The notes beneath the pieces are model-generated. The model worked only from the letters and a program-made list of their open reading frames with translations. It searched no databases and was not told where the DNA came from. A DNA stretch of 33,717 bases from positions 1 through 33,717 of the forward strand of contig DFJW01000019.1 of the NCBI GenBank assembly GCA_002373775.1, given 5' to 3'. Below, piece after piece: positions 7,521 through 14,357 of this stretch. The position numbers and the translations under genes are program-made. Each line of letters opens with the position of its first letter. Position 1 is the stretch's first letter. This DNA comes from Ruminococcus flavefaciens (lineage in GTDB: Bacteria > Bacillota > Clostridia > Oscillospirales > Ruminococcaceae).

Positions 7521-8233
7521 CATATCTGTGAGAACACTTTGCCGATCTTGTCGCAGATGAGCAGATCAGCCTGACTGTCAACATTTGTCGGCGACATATT
7601 GATGATAACCAGCGACGATCCTCTGAAATAACGGATAAGACCTGCTGCCGGATAAACGTTCAGAGACGTTCCGCCGATGATAAGCGTGTCTGCTTCAGCT
7701 ATAGCTCTGACTGCACCGGTAACAGTTGCGTCGTCGAGACCTTCCTCGTAGAGCACGACATCAGGTTTGATAAGTCCTCCGCATTCACAGTGCGGAACTC
7801 CCTCCGAGTGGAGCATGTGGTCAAACCCATAAAACTTCCGGCATTTCATGCAGTAATTGCGCAGCGTACTGCCGTGGAGTTCAAAGACTTTCTGACTTCC
7901 TGCCGCCTGATGAAGACCGTCGATGTTCTGAGTGACGACAGCTTTCAGCTTGCCCTCTTTTTCAAGCTCGGCGAGCCGGATATGCGCAGCATTTGGCTCA
8001 GCGCCTTCTATGAGCATTTTCTCGCGGTAGAAACGGTAGAATTCATCCGTATGCTCCATGAAGAAAGAATGGCTGAGTATAGTTTCCGGCGGATAATCCC
8101 ATTTCTGATTATAAAGACCGTCAACACTCCGGAAGTCCGGTATGCCGCTTTCAGTGGAAACACCTGCACCTCCGAAGAACACGATATTATCGGACTTCTG
8201 AACTATCTCGGAGAGTTTTTCTATCTCGTTCAT
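7520..8233 (-). CDS. SIR2-family NAD-dependent protein deacylase (sirtuin)
   Basis: A 237-residue cytoplasmic sirtuin that removes acyl groups from lysines using NAD. Key motifs are all present: GAGVSTESGIPDFRS (22-36) for NAD binding, TQNIDGLH (101-108), catalytic His120 in FELHGS, a zinc site from Cys128, Cys131, Cys149 and Cys151, and GGTSLNVYPAAG for NAD. The zinc spacing C-x2-C / C-x-C is slightly short on the second pair. It starts 3 nt after the YjbQ gene stop and its AGGAGG lies inside that gene, so it is the last gene of the 9657-7520 operon. Confidence 0.95.
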   Translation of the reverse strand: MNEIEKLSEIVQKSDNIVFFGGAGVSTESGIPDFRSVDGLYNQKWDYPPETILSHSFFMEHTDEFYRFYREKMLIEGAEPNAAHIRLAELEKEGKLKAVVTQNIDGLHQAAGSQKVFELHGSTLRNYCMKCRKFYGFDHMLHSEGVPHCECGGLIKPDVVLYEEGLDDATVTGAVRAIAEADTLIIGGTSLNVYPAAGLIRYFRGSSLVIINMSPTNVDSQADLLICDKIGKVFSQI

Positions 8234-8236
8234 GGC

Positions 8237-8632
8237 TCATCCTCCTATGACTTTGACGTAGAATTTGCGTGTTCTCGGACCGTCAAATTCACAGAAGTAT
8301 ATCCCCTGCCATGTACCGAGCAGCAATTTTCCGCCTGATATGATGATAGTCTCGCTTGCACCGACCGCGGATGATTTGATATGTGCATCGGAATTCCCTT
8401 CAGAATGACGGAACGTCATAAGTTCCGGGAAACTGAGTGCCATGCCGTTGATGAAATCGGATTGCACATCCGGATCAGCATTTTCGTTTATGGTTATTGC
8501 CGCAGTTGTATGCGGACAGTACACAATGCAGAAGCCCTCGTTCACACCGCTTTCAACGACTGCTTCCGTAACTTCGCTTGTGATATCCACAAGACCTTCT
8601 TCCGGTGTACTGAGTTTAAAATCGAATAACAT
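8237..8632 (-). CDS. yjbQ: YjbQ (UPF0047) family protein
   Basis: A 131-residue soluble protein of the YjbQ/UPF0047 family. Recognisable are the N-terminal strand pattern ending in VYCPHTTAAITINENADPDV, the central TFRHSEGNSDAHIKSS segment and the C-terminal GTWQGIYFCEFDGPR. The His residues in PHTTA, FRHSE and DAHIKS form the conserved putative active site. Some members can make thiamine phosphate in a secondary reaction; the true cellular role is unclear. AGGAGG lies about 8 nt upstream of ATG 8632, and the gene sits 27 nt after nth in the same operon. Confidence 0.92.
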   Translation of the reverse strand: MLFDFKLSTPEEGLVDITSEVTEAVVESGVNEGFCIVYCPHTTAAITINENADPDVQSDFINGMALSFPELMTFRHSEGNSDAHIKSSAVGASETIIISGGKLLLGTWQGIYFCEFDGPRTRKFYVKVIGG

Positions 8633-8659
8633 AAGGATACCTCCTCAAAATTATGATCG

Positions 8660-9298
8660 TCATTTATTGTTTTTTCCGAAATACCTGCAAAAATAGCTGA
8701 GCGGACATTCGCCGCATTTCGGACTTCTCGCTCTGCATATATCCCTTCCGAACTCGACTGTCTGGTGACAGAATTTATTGGAAATATCAGGCGGAAGGAG
8801 CTTTATCAGATCTTTTTCGACCTTAGCCGGCTCCTTATTATCGGTAAGACCAAGACGGCCGGTGATGCGTATGCAATGTGTATCTGTGACAACTGCCGGC
8901 TTGCCGAAAACATCGCCAAGCATGAGATTCGCTGTTTTTCTGCCGATCCCCGAGAGCGAGAGCAGCTGTTCCATAGTATCCGGCACTTCGCCGCCGAAAT
9001 CGTTTATAAGCTGACTTGCCATCTCTTTCAGGCTTTTAGCCTTTGTATGGTAAAATCCGCAGGGCTTCACATCCTGTTCGAGTTCCGCTAAGTCGGCATC
9101 TGCAAAAGCCTGAAGCGACGGATACTTTTTGAAAAGCGTCCGGGTAACGATATTCACCCGCGCATCCGTACACTGTGCAGCGAGACGTGCAGCAAACATC
9201 AGCTCATAAGGCTTTGAGTAAGTGAGGGAACACTGAACATCCGGGTACAGTTTTTCCAGCTCCTGACATGCAAGAGCCGTGCGTTCTTTTCTGGTCAT
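8660..9298 (-). CDS. nth: endonuclease III (DNA glycosylase/AP lyase)
   Basis: A 212-residue base-excision repair enzyme that removes oxidised pyrimidines and nicks abasic sites. The helix-hairpin-helix SLSGIGRKTANLML carries the catalytic Lys121, and Asp139 follows in VTDTHC. The C-terminal [4Fe-4S] loop is exact: Cys188, Cys195, Cys198 and Cys204 with C-x6-C-x2-C-x5-C spacing. Length matches the family. The ATG overlaps the stop of the upstream small membrane protein gene as ATGA, so translation is coupled. As an Fe-S enzyme it depends on machinery such as SmsCB in this window. Confidence 0.96.
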   Translation of the reverse strand: MTRKERTALACQELEKLYPDVQCSLTYSKPYELMFAARLAAQCTDARVNIVTRTLFKKYPSLQAFADADLAELEQDVKPCGFYHTKAKSLKEMASQLINDFGGEVPDTMEQLLSLSGIGRKTANLMLGDVFGKPAVVTDTHCIRITGRLGLTDNKEPAKVEKDLIKLLPPDISNKFCHQTVEFGRDICRARSPKCGECPLSYFCRYFGKNNK

Positions 9299-9657
9299 GA
9301 CTGCTCCTTCCTGTCCATTTCTCTGCGCCTCAGCAGTATCTCGTCATAGACACGGTACATTTTCTGGACAGTGTTTTCGAGAAAATAGTAATGCTTTATG
9401 TAGAACCCCAGCAGGACAAGGATAATGGTAACGAGCAGGAGTATGCCCACATTATCAGTGAAGAGCAGAACCGATATGAAAACGGTGAGTATAAGTGCGA
9501 ACAGCATGGTCACAAGGAAATGAACGATGCGTTCGTGCTGCATGAAACCTATCTTGTCTTTATGTTCGAGGAATATCTCTTCCAGTTCTTCACGGGTGGA
9601 GAAAGAATTCAGCCTGTTGCTGACAGTCTGCATGTACGCTTTCAGATATTCTGTCAT
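9295..9657 (-). CDS. small two-helix membrane protein, unknown
   Basis: A 120-residue protein starting MTEYLKAYMQ at 9657, with AAGGAGG upstream; the longer frame to 9771 would run through the promoter. An amphipathic N-terminal part (1-42) precedes two membrane helices (about 43-66 and 71-91) and a charged cytoplasmic tail (RVYDEILLRRREMDRKEQS). I do not recognise the family. It is first in the operon with nth, yjbQ and the sirtuin gene and overlaps nth by 4 nt. Confidence 0.75.
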   Translation of the reverse strand: MTEYLKAYMQTVSNRLNSFSTREELEEIFLEHKDKIGFMQHERIVHFLVTMLFALILTVFISVLLFTDNVGILLLVTIILVLLGFYIKHYYFLENTVQKMYRVYDEILLRRREMDRKEQS

Positions 9658-9697
9658 TGAAAGACCTCCTTGACAAAACCAACTATAATACAATGAT

Positions 9698-9726
9698 ATT
9701 ATACACCTTTTTAGGAAATATGTCAA
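9698..9726 (-). promoter_or_regulatory. perfect consensus sigma-A promoter of the nth operon
   Basis: Minus strand: TTGACA (9726-9721), a 17-bp spacer and TATAAT (9703-9698), every base matching consensus. It should give strong constitutive transcription of the 9657-7520 operon. Confidence 0.9.
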
Positions 9727-9827
9727 TACAAAGCACTCGAAATAAGGTTTTTTTGTCAGAATAGCAGACATTTCCTGCCGGGAGCAATTGATATATGATA
9801 CTATATACGCGGATAAGGAATATATAT

Positions 9828-9856
9828 TTGCAAGTTAAGGAGATCTGTGATATAAT
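9828..9856 (+). promoter_or_regulatory. sigma-A promoter of candidate small RNA
   Basis: TTGCAA (9828-9833), a 17-bp spacer and TATAAT (9851-9856) with extended TGA. No open reading frame with a ribosome site follows before the terminator at 9923-9967. Confidence 0.75.
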
Positions 9857-9862
9857 AACTAT

Positions 9863-9967
9863 CGAAGTTAAAAGATAATTACTAATCTATCATTCAGATA
9901 TTTTCTATTCCATCCTATAAAGAAGAACGGAGACCATTTGCAGCGCATTAGGTCTCCGTTCTTTTTA
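9863..9967 (+). ncRNA. candidate free-standing small RNA of about 105 nt
   Basis: A strong promoter (9828-9856) predicts a start near 9863, and an intrinsic terminator ends at about 9967. In between there is no start codon with a ribosome site. The RNA would have an A/U-rich, largely unpaired 5' part containing CUAUUCCAUCC, partly complementary to ribosome binding sites, and a 3' terminator stem with a 15-nt loop. The next forward-strand gene is more than 1.5 kb away, so this is not an ordinary leader. No known RNA family is recognised; the ends are predicted, not measured. Confidence 0.55.
9923..9967 (+). terminator. intrinsic terminator of the candidate small RNA
   Basis: AAGAACGGAGACC (9923-9935) pairs perfectly with GGTCTCCGTTCTT (9951-9963), followed by TTT. 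The loop is 15 nt. Confidence 0.85.
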
Positions 9968-10002
9968 TATTCGTTTAAGGATGCGGTACCCTGCTGCTCA
10001 AT

Positions 10003-10034
10003 AAAAAAGCGTGTCCGGCAGATACTGGACACGC
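10003..10034 (-). terminator. intrinsic terminator after the LysR gene
   Basis: On the minus strand GCGTGTCC (10034-10027) pairs with GGACACGC (10016-10009) and is followed by six T (10008-10003). It lies about 60 nt past the LysR stop. Confidence 0.8.
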
Positions 10035-10095
10035 CTTTGAACAAATTGAAGTGTGGGATGCTATCAGCACTGCTCATGGCGCAGTTATCCCCTGC

Positions 10096-11037
10096 TCATT
10101 CAAGGAACTGCTTCTCGGTAGTCGCTGCATAATCCATGATATAATTGATGCAGGACTGCACAAGGCTGTTGTTCTCACTGCTTTTCCGATAGATCACCAT
10201 ATCGGTATTGAGCATGTGCGAGGACGTGGAGTTGCGCAGTGTCATACCTGCACAGGTGTACTGCGGTTTTGGTATGGGACCTATCCACATGTAAGAACCT
10301 CTGACGGTATTGAGCATGCTCATCTGACTGCCGCGGTCATAGATATAGACCTTCTGACCGCATCCGTTGATATCGAGATCAGGACTTAGAGAATTCATTC
10401 TTATCATGGTCATATCCTCATCGCCGTGTATGATCTCGGTATAATTCTGGAGCAGTTCATGCGGGACTTCCTTGTACTTGCTGAGGGGATGATTCTTGCT
10501 GAAAATGAGCCTTATAGGATATTCCATTAGGACAGTGGCTTTCAGGTTCTTGGCATTGATCTGCTCGATGTAAGCATCCTTCTTGGCAGAAGGCACACGG
10601 ATGAATCCGATGTTGGTCTTTCCGCCGGCTGTATCCTCCACTACGTTATGGGTATTGGTCTCGAAGAAGTGTATGCTGAACTTTTTATTAGCTTCACCGA
10701 GTGTGCTCACCCATTCCCCGAAAGCAGAAGAAATGTAGGAAGAACGGGTAGAAGCCGCTTTGAAGATGACTTCGTTTTCTGTCTTGTTGAGATAATCGGT
10801 CTCGAGACTGTGCATACCGTCAACTATAGATCTTGCCCTGACAAGGAATTCCTCGCCTTCCGGGGTAAGTATCATACCGCCGGGAGTACGCCAGAAAATG
10901 GCGATACCTATCTCTGACTCCAGCTCACGCAGAGCCATGCTGATGTTTGGTTGAGCCTGGAACAGGCTTTTTGCTGCTTTAGTCACACTGCCTTCCCGGG
11001 CAATGGCTATCGCATACTCAAGTTGCTGTAATTTCAT
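10096..11037 (-). CDS. LysR-family transcriptional regulator
   Basis: A 313-residue regulator. The N-terminal winged helix-turn-helix is clear (MKLQQLEYAIAIAREGSVTKAAKSLFQAQPNISMALRELE would span residues 1-40; I cite only its pattern of QLEY, SVTKAA, QPNIS and LE.E.G). Residues about 90-300 form the periplasmic-binding-like effector domain with no obvious catalytic or metal site. ATG 11037 follows AGGTGG. The effector and targets cannot be read from sequence; no metabolic gene is divergent within 500 bp except the GNAT gene beyond the repeat array. A 16-bp palindrome on its own -10 suggests autoregulation. Confidence 0.9.
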   Translation of the reverse strand: MKLQQLEYAIAIAREGSVTKAAKSLFQAQPNISMALRELESEIGIAIFWRTPGGMILTPEGEEFLVRARSIVDGMHSLETDYLNKTENEVIFKAASTRSSYISSAFGEWVSTLGEANKKFSIHFFETNTHNVVEDTAGGKTNIGFIRVPSAKKDAYIEQINAKNLKATVLMEYPIRLIFSKNHPLSKYKEVPHELLQNYTEIIHGDEDMTMIRMNSLSPDLDINGCGQKVYIYDRGSQMSMLNTVRGSYMWIGPIPKPQYTCAGMTLRNSTSSHMLNTDMVIYRKSSENNSLVQSCINYIMDYAATTEKQFLE

Positions 11038-11084
11038 TTCTAATCCACCTATAAATATAGCTTAAAATATAACTTATTTCTATA

Positions 11085-11113
11085 ATTATAACATGTTATA
11101 AATAAAAATGCAA
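11085..11113 (-). promoter_or_regulatory. LysR gene promoter with overlapping palindrome
   Basis: Minus strand: TTGCAT (11113-11108), a 17-bp spacer and TATAAT (11090-11085), extended TGT. TTATAACATGTTATAA (11086-11101) is a perfect 16-bp palindrome covering the -10 and part of the spacer, of the sort LysR proteins bind. Confidence 0.7.
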
Positions 11114-11147
11114 CAGTATAGGCAAAAATAATATTTCTAATTATTCC

Positions 11148-11505
11148 CCTGATCTCCGCGGAGTTTCATAAGCGGCAATTTTTTCGCGCGTCTCTTGCTA
11201 TTTTTCTCACTATATGTTATAAGCAGCGTGACGCTGCACCCTTGATCGCGGCTTAGTTTCATGAGCGGCAATTCTTTTGCGCGTCTCTTGCTATTTTTCC
11301 CACTATATGTTATAAGCAGCGTGACGCTGCACCCTTGATCGCGGCTTAGTTTCATGAGCGGCAATTTTTTCGCGCGTCTCTTGCTATTTTTATCACTATA
11401 TGTTATAAGCAGCGTGACGCTGCACCCTTGATCGCGACTTAGTTCATGATCGGCAAGTTTTTTCGCGCGTCTCTTGCTATTTTTATCACTATATGATATA
11501 ATAAT
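11148..11505 (+). repeat. four tandem 93-bp repeats, each with a promoter
   Basis: Units begin at 11148, 11241, 11334 and 11427, all with an exact 93-bp period. Each contains GCGCGTCTCTTGCTATTTTT. In units 1-3 TTGCTA (11195, 11288, 11381) is followed after 17 bp by TATAAG (11218, 11311, 11404), then the inverted repeat GCAGCG-TGA-CGCTGC (11223-11237, 11316-11330, 11409-11423) over the predicted start site. Unit 4 lacks this inverted repeat and has TATAAT instead. Unit 1 is the most diverged at its left end; unit 4 carries a -1 and a +1 change that restore the period. This fills most of the 513-bp gap before the GNAT gene. Confidence 0.9.
11474..11502 (+). promoter_or_regulatory. promoter of the GNAT/thioesterase genes
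   Basis: TTGCTA (11474-11479), a 17-bp spacer and TATAAT (11497-11502) with extended TGA, in the last repeat unit. It is the closest and best of the four tandem promoters and should start near 11509, about 43 nt before the GNAT start. Confidence 0.8.
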
Positions 11506-11551
11506 ATTAGTCAGCAGTTGGCATCGTTGGTACAGATAACGGAGGTGCAGT

Positions 11552-12016
11552 ATGGAACTGAGATCAGCCAGAACAGAAGATACAGCTATCGTCAGGAACA
11601 TAGCTGTATATACGATAAATACCATATATCCGAGATATTACCCGTCAGGTGTCGTGACGTTCTTTACTGAACATCACAGCGTAAAAAACATCACCGATGA
11701 CATCACGTCAGGCTGTGTATATATCCTGTATGACGCCGGCATACCTGTAGGCACAGTGACAATAAAAGAAAATGAGATACTGAGGCTGTTTGTCATTCCG
11801 GAACATCAGAGCCGGGGATTCGGAAAGTATATGCTTGATATTGCTGAATCCATGGTGTTTGCGGAATTTGATTCAGTAATAGTCGATTCATCACTGCCGG
11901 CAAAAACAGTGTATCTCAGACGCGGCTACAAGGAATTTGAGTATATCCAGCTCGTAACACCGGATGGCGACGTTCTCTGCTATGACAGGATGGAAAAAAC
12001 AAGGCAGATGCCGTGA
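11552..12016 (+). CDS. GNAT-family N-acetyltransferase
   Basis: A 154-residue cytoplasmic acetyltransferase fold protein. The acetyl-CoA-binding motif A is visible as LRLFVIPEHQSRGFGKYMLDIAE (about 73-95; core Q-S-R-G-F-G), followed by the late beta-strand SVIVDSSLPAKTVYLRRGYKEF typical of the family. The substrate (an amine on a small molecule or protein) cannot be told. ATG 11552 follows GGAGGTG. The thioesterase gene follows after 12 nt, so both are probably one transcript driven by the repeat-array promoters. Confidence 0.88.
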   Translation: MELRSARTEDTAIVRNIAVYTINTIYPRYYPSGVVTFFTEHHSVKNITDDITSGCVYILYDAGIPVGTVTIKENEILRLFVIPEHQSRGFGKYMLDIAESMVFAEFDSVIVDSSLPAKTVYLRRGYKEFEYIQLVTPDGDVLCYDRMEKTRQMP

Positions 12017-12028
12017 AAGGAATATCCA

Positions 12029-12487
12029 ATGAATCAGATCAAGCCTTATGAACGCAAGGTTTACTATTATGAGACAGATAAAATGGGCATAATGCACCAT
12101 TCAAATTACATACGCATATTTGAAGAAACGAGAGTTTCCTATCTTCAGCAGGCAGGGATGCCATTTGAAATGATAGAAGCAGCCGGAGTTATGATGCCGG
12201 TCCTCTCAGTAGAATGCAGATACAGGAGCCCTCTTCGCTTTGATGAGACTTTTGCAGTGTATCCTAAGATAGTCAAATTCAACGGAGCAGTCCTTGAGCT
12301 TGATTACAGGATAGTCAGCCGCGATACCGGCGCTCTGTGTGCAGAGGGACATTCTTCACACTGCTTTACCGACGAGTCCATGAAGCCGCTCAGGACTAAG
12401 GCAAAATATCCTGATATATACCGCGTGTTTGCTGAGTATAATGGATATGAGGTGTGTGACTCACCGGATACATCAGCAGCAGAATGA
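12029..12487 (+). CDS. acyl-CoA thioesterase, 4HBT hotdog fold (YbgC/FadM type)
   Basis: A 152-residue hotdog-fold thioesterase expected to hydrolyse acyl-CoA. The 4HBT signature is near the N-terminus: YYYETDKMGIMHHSNYIRIFEETRVSYL, where Asp of TDKMG and the His-Ser-Asn-Tyr follow the family catalytic pattern (D-x-x-G-x-x-x-H-x-x-Y). The core ends with VSRDTGALCAEGHSSHCFTD. ATG 12029 follows AAAGGA. The last codons overlap nothing; the promoter of the DtxR-family gene starts 13 nt after the stop. Confidence 0.9.
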   Translation: MNQIKPYERKVYYYETDKMGIMHHSNYIRIFEETRVSYLQQAGMPFEMIEAAGVMMPVLSVECRYRSPLRFDETFAVYPKIVKFNGAVLELDYRIVSRDTGALCAEGHSSHCFTDESMKPLRTKAKYPDIYRVFAEYNGYEVCDSPDTSAAE

Positions 12488-12499
12488 ACCGCTGTCCCC

Positions 12500-12528
12500 T
12501 TGCTATTTTATACATTATATGTTATACT
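12500..12528 (+). promoter_or_regulatory. promoter of the dtxR-like/murL/murD2 operon
   Basis: TTGCTA (12500-12505), a 17-bp spacer and TATACT (12523-12528) with extended TGT. The flanks CCCCTTGCTATTTT match the repeat-array promoters and the TIR operon promoter. The leader holds CGCT-ttc-AGCG (12542-12552). Confidence 0.75.
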
Positions 12529-12573
12529 AATACCGTAACTACCGCTTTCAGCGAAAACGGAAGGAGAGTTATT

Positions 12574-12960
12574 ATGGCAATTACCGAAGCAGTAGAAAAC
12601 TATCTGGAAACAATACTTATTCTTTCCCAGAAGCAGCCGGATGTCCATGCTATAGACATCTGCTCTTACCTCGGTTACTCAAGACCTACAGTTTCGATCG
12701 TCCTTAAAAAAATGAAGGACGACGGACTTGTTAAAGTTGATAACGACAACCATATCACCCTTACTGAAAAAGGCAAGGATGTGGCTGAACATATTTATGA
12801 CAGGCATACTATCCTTTCTGAATTCTTCATGCTCCTTGGCGTAGGACGCGATCAGGCTGCCGAGGATGCCTGCAAGATCGAGCACGATATTTCAGACGAG
12901 ACATTCACTCTTCTGAAAGCATTGTACTACCGACTTGCAGCAGAAGCAGATAATAAGTGA
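12574..12960 (+). CDS. DtxR/MntR-family metal-dependent regulator
   Basis: A 128-residue repressor: winged helix-turn-helix (about 1-65, recognition region SYLGYSRPTVSIVLKKM) plus the DtxR dimerisation domain (66-125). It lacks the C-terminal SH3-like domain, so its size is that of MntR. By alignment the metal site holds His78, Cys100, Glu103 and His104, the DtxR (iron-type) pattern, but the N-terminal ligand normally Met (DtxR) or Asp (MntR) is Asn9, so metal preference is uncertain. The start at 12574 is fixed by AAGGAG; an upstream frame would run through the promoter. The murL gene follows after 14 nt. Confidence 0.88.
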   Translation: MAITEAVENYLETILILSQKQPDVHAIDICSYLGYSRPTVSIVLKKMKDDGLVKVDNDNHITLTEKGKDVAEHIYDRHTILSEFFMLLGVGRDQAAEDACKIEHDISDETFTLLKALYYRLAAEADNK

Positions 12961-12974
12961 GCACCGGAGGTAAC

Positions 12975-14357
12975 ATGGACAGATACGAAACGTTCAGAAA
13001 TGACTACCCACTGTTCCGCTTTGTGTCATATGATGTGACCGAAACAGACAGCACAGTTGAACTCAACTATGTATTCTCCATAGACGGATTGAAAGAGTTC
13101 CGCCCGGGCTGGAGTTTTCCTAAACCGGAAGGTGTTTCCGTTAAGGATGATCCTGCTTTTGAGAGGCTTGCATTTTCAATGGGAATGGCTGAAGCTGTAA
13201 GCTACTGGAAGGCAGTTTGTTCGCCTGAGTTCAGGATCGAATGCGGCTCACTTGATGAAGGTCAGAAGAAATGGTGGAAAAAGCTCTGGTACATGGGACT
13301 TGGCGAATTCTTCTATGTAAACGGCATAACTCCCGACAAGGAAAGCTTCGTCAGCATCACATGCACAGGTGCAGAAACAGTTCCGGATGAAGGAGCAAAG
13401 CGTGAACTCAGCGGCTGTCTTGTGCCTGTAGGCGGAGGAAAGGATTCTGCACTTACCCTTGAGACACTGGTGCAGGCCGGAGAAGAATGCCGATGCTATG
13501 CTATAAACAAGCGCTGTTCCATATCGGCAACAGTCGAGACTGCCGGTCTCCCTGAGTCTGCACTCATAACAGCACAGAGACATTTTGACCGTTCACTGAT
13601 AGAACTTAACAAAGCTGGCTACCTCAATGGTCACACGCCGTTTTCGTCAATAGTTGCATTTTCAGCTGAGATAACCGCCTACCTGCACGGACTGAAGTAC
13701 GTTGTGCTTTCAAATGAAGCAAGCGCTAATGAAAGCACTGTCATCGGAATGGAAGTGAATCACCAGTATTCCAAGAGCTTTGAGTTCGAACGGGATTTCC
13801 ATGAATATGAGCAGAAGTATCTGCGGACGGGAGTGTACTATTTCAGTTTCCTGAGACCGCTGGCTGAATTCCAGATAGCAGCGATGTTTGTGAAGCACAG
13901 GAAGTATCTTCCGGTATTCCGCAGCTGCAATCTCGGAAGCAAGGTATCACCAGACATCTGGTGCTGTGAGTGCCCCAAGTGCCTGTTCATTTGCCTCATA
14001 CTCTCCCCTTTCCTCACACTCGATGAGCTGAAGGAAGTATTCGGCAAGGATCTTCTCAATGATGAGGGAATGACGGAGTATTTCACCGAGCTTATTGGTG
14101 CATCTGAGCATAAACCCTTTGAATGTGTAGGCAGTATCGACGAAGTAAAACTCGCAGTAACGCTCGCCATAAACCGGCTGAACAAAGAGGGCAAAGAACT
14201 GCCGCTGCTGTTCAGAGGTTTTGCAGCCGGTGATCTGTACGATCCGGATTCAGCAGAAGAACGATGCAGGGATTATTTCAGGTCATACAACGAGCAGAAC
14301 TTGCTGCCTGACAAGTTCAGCAGAATATTAAAAAATGAAATGGAGCGACTTCTTTGA
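12975..14357 (+). CDS. murL: MurL: UDP-MurNAc-L-Ala-L-Glu epimerase
   Basis: A 460-residue cytoplasmic enzyme. MurL epimerises the terminal L-Glu of UDP-MurNAc-L-Ala-L-Glu to D-Glu, replacing the usual route through free D-Glu. Evidence is the family pattern: PVGGGKDSALTLE (151-163, a PP-loop-like nucleotide site), SNEASANEST (246-255), NHQYSKSFEFE (262-272) and CCECPKC (330-336, possible metal ligands), and above all its pairing with a MurD-like ligase, the MurD2-MurL arrangement known from Xanthomonas. ATG 12975 follows GGAGG at short spacing; a GTG at 12957 has no site. It overlaps murD2 by 4 nt. Confidence 0.85.
   Translation: MDRYETFRNDYPLFRFVSYDVTETDSTVELNYVFSIDGLKEFRPGWSFPKPEGVSVKDDPAFERLAFSMGMAEAVSYWKAVCSPEFRIECGSLDEGQKKWWKKLWYMGLGEFFYVNGITPDKESFVSITCTGAETVPDEGAKRELSGCLVPVGGGKDSALTLETLVQAGEECRCYAINKRCSISATVETAGLPESALITAQRHFDRSLIELNKAGYLNGHTPFSSIVAFSAEITAYLHGLKYVVLSNEASANESTVIGMEVNHQYSKSFEFERDFHEYEQKYLRTGVYYFSFLRPLAEFQIAAMFVKHRKYLPVFRSCNLGSKVSPDIWCCECPKCLFICLILSPFLTLDELKEVFGKDLLNDEGMTEYFTELIGASEHKPFECVGSIDEVKLAVTLAINRLNKEGKELPLLFRGFAAGDLYDPDSAEERCRDYFRSYNEQNLLPDKFSRILKNEMERLL

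Noticed and set aside
11148..11505. CRISPR array
   Set aside because: The repeats are 93 bp, directly abutting and similar throughout, with no unique spacers and no cas genes nearby.
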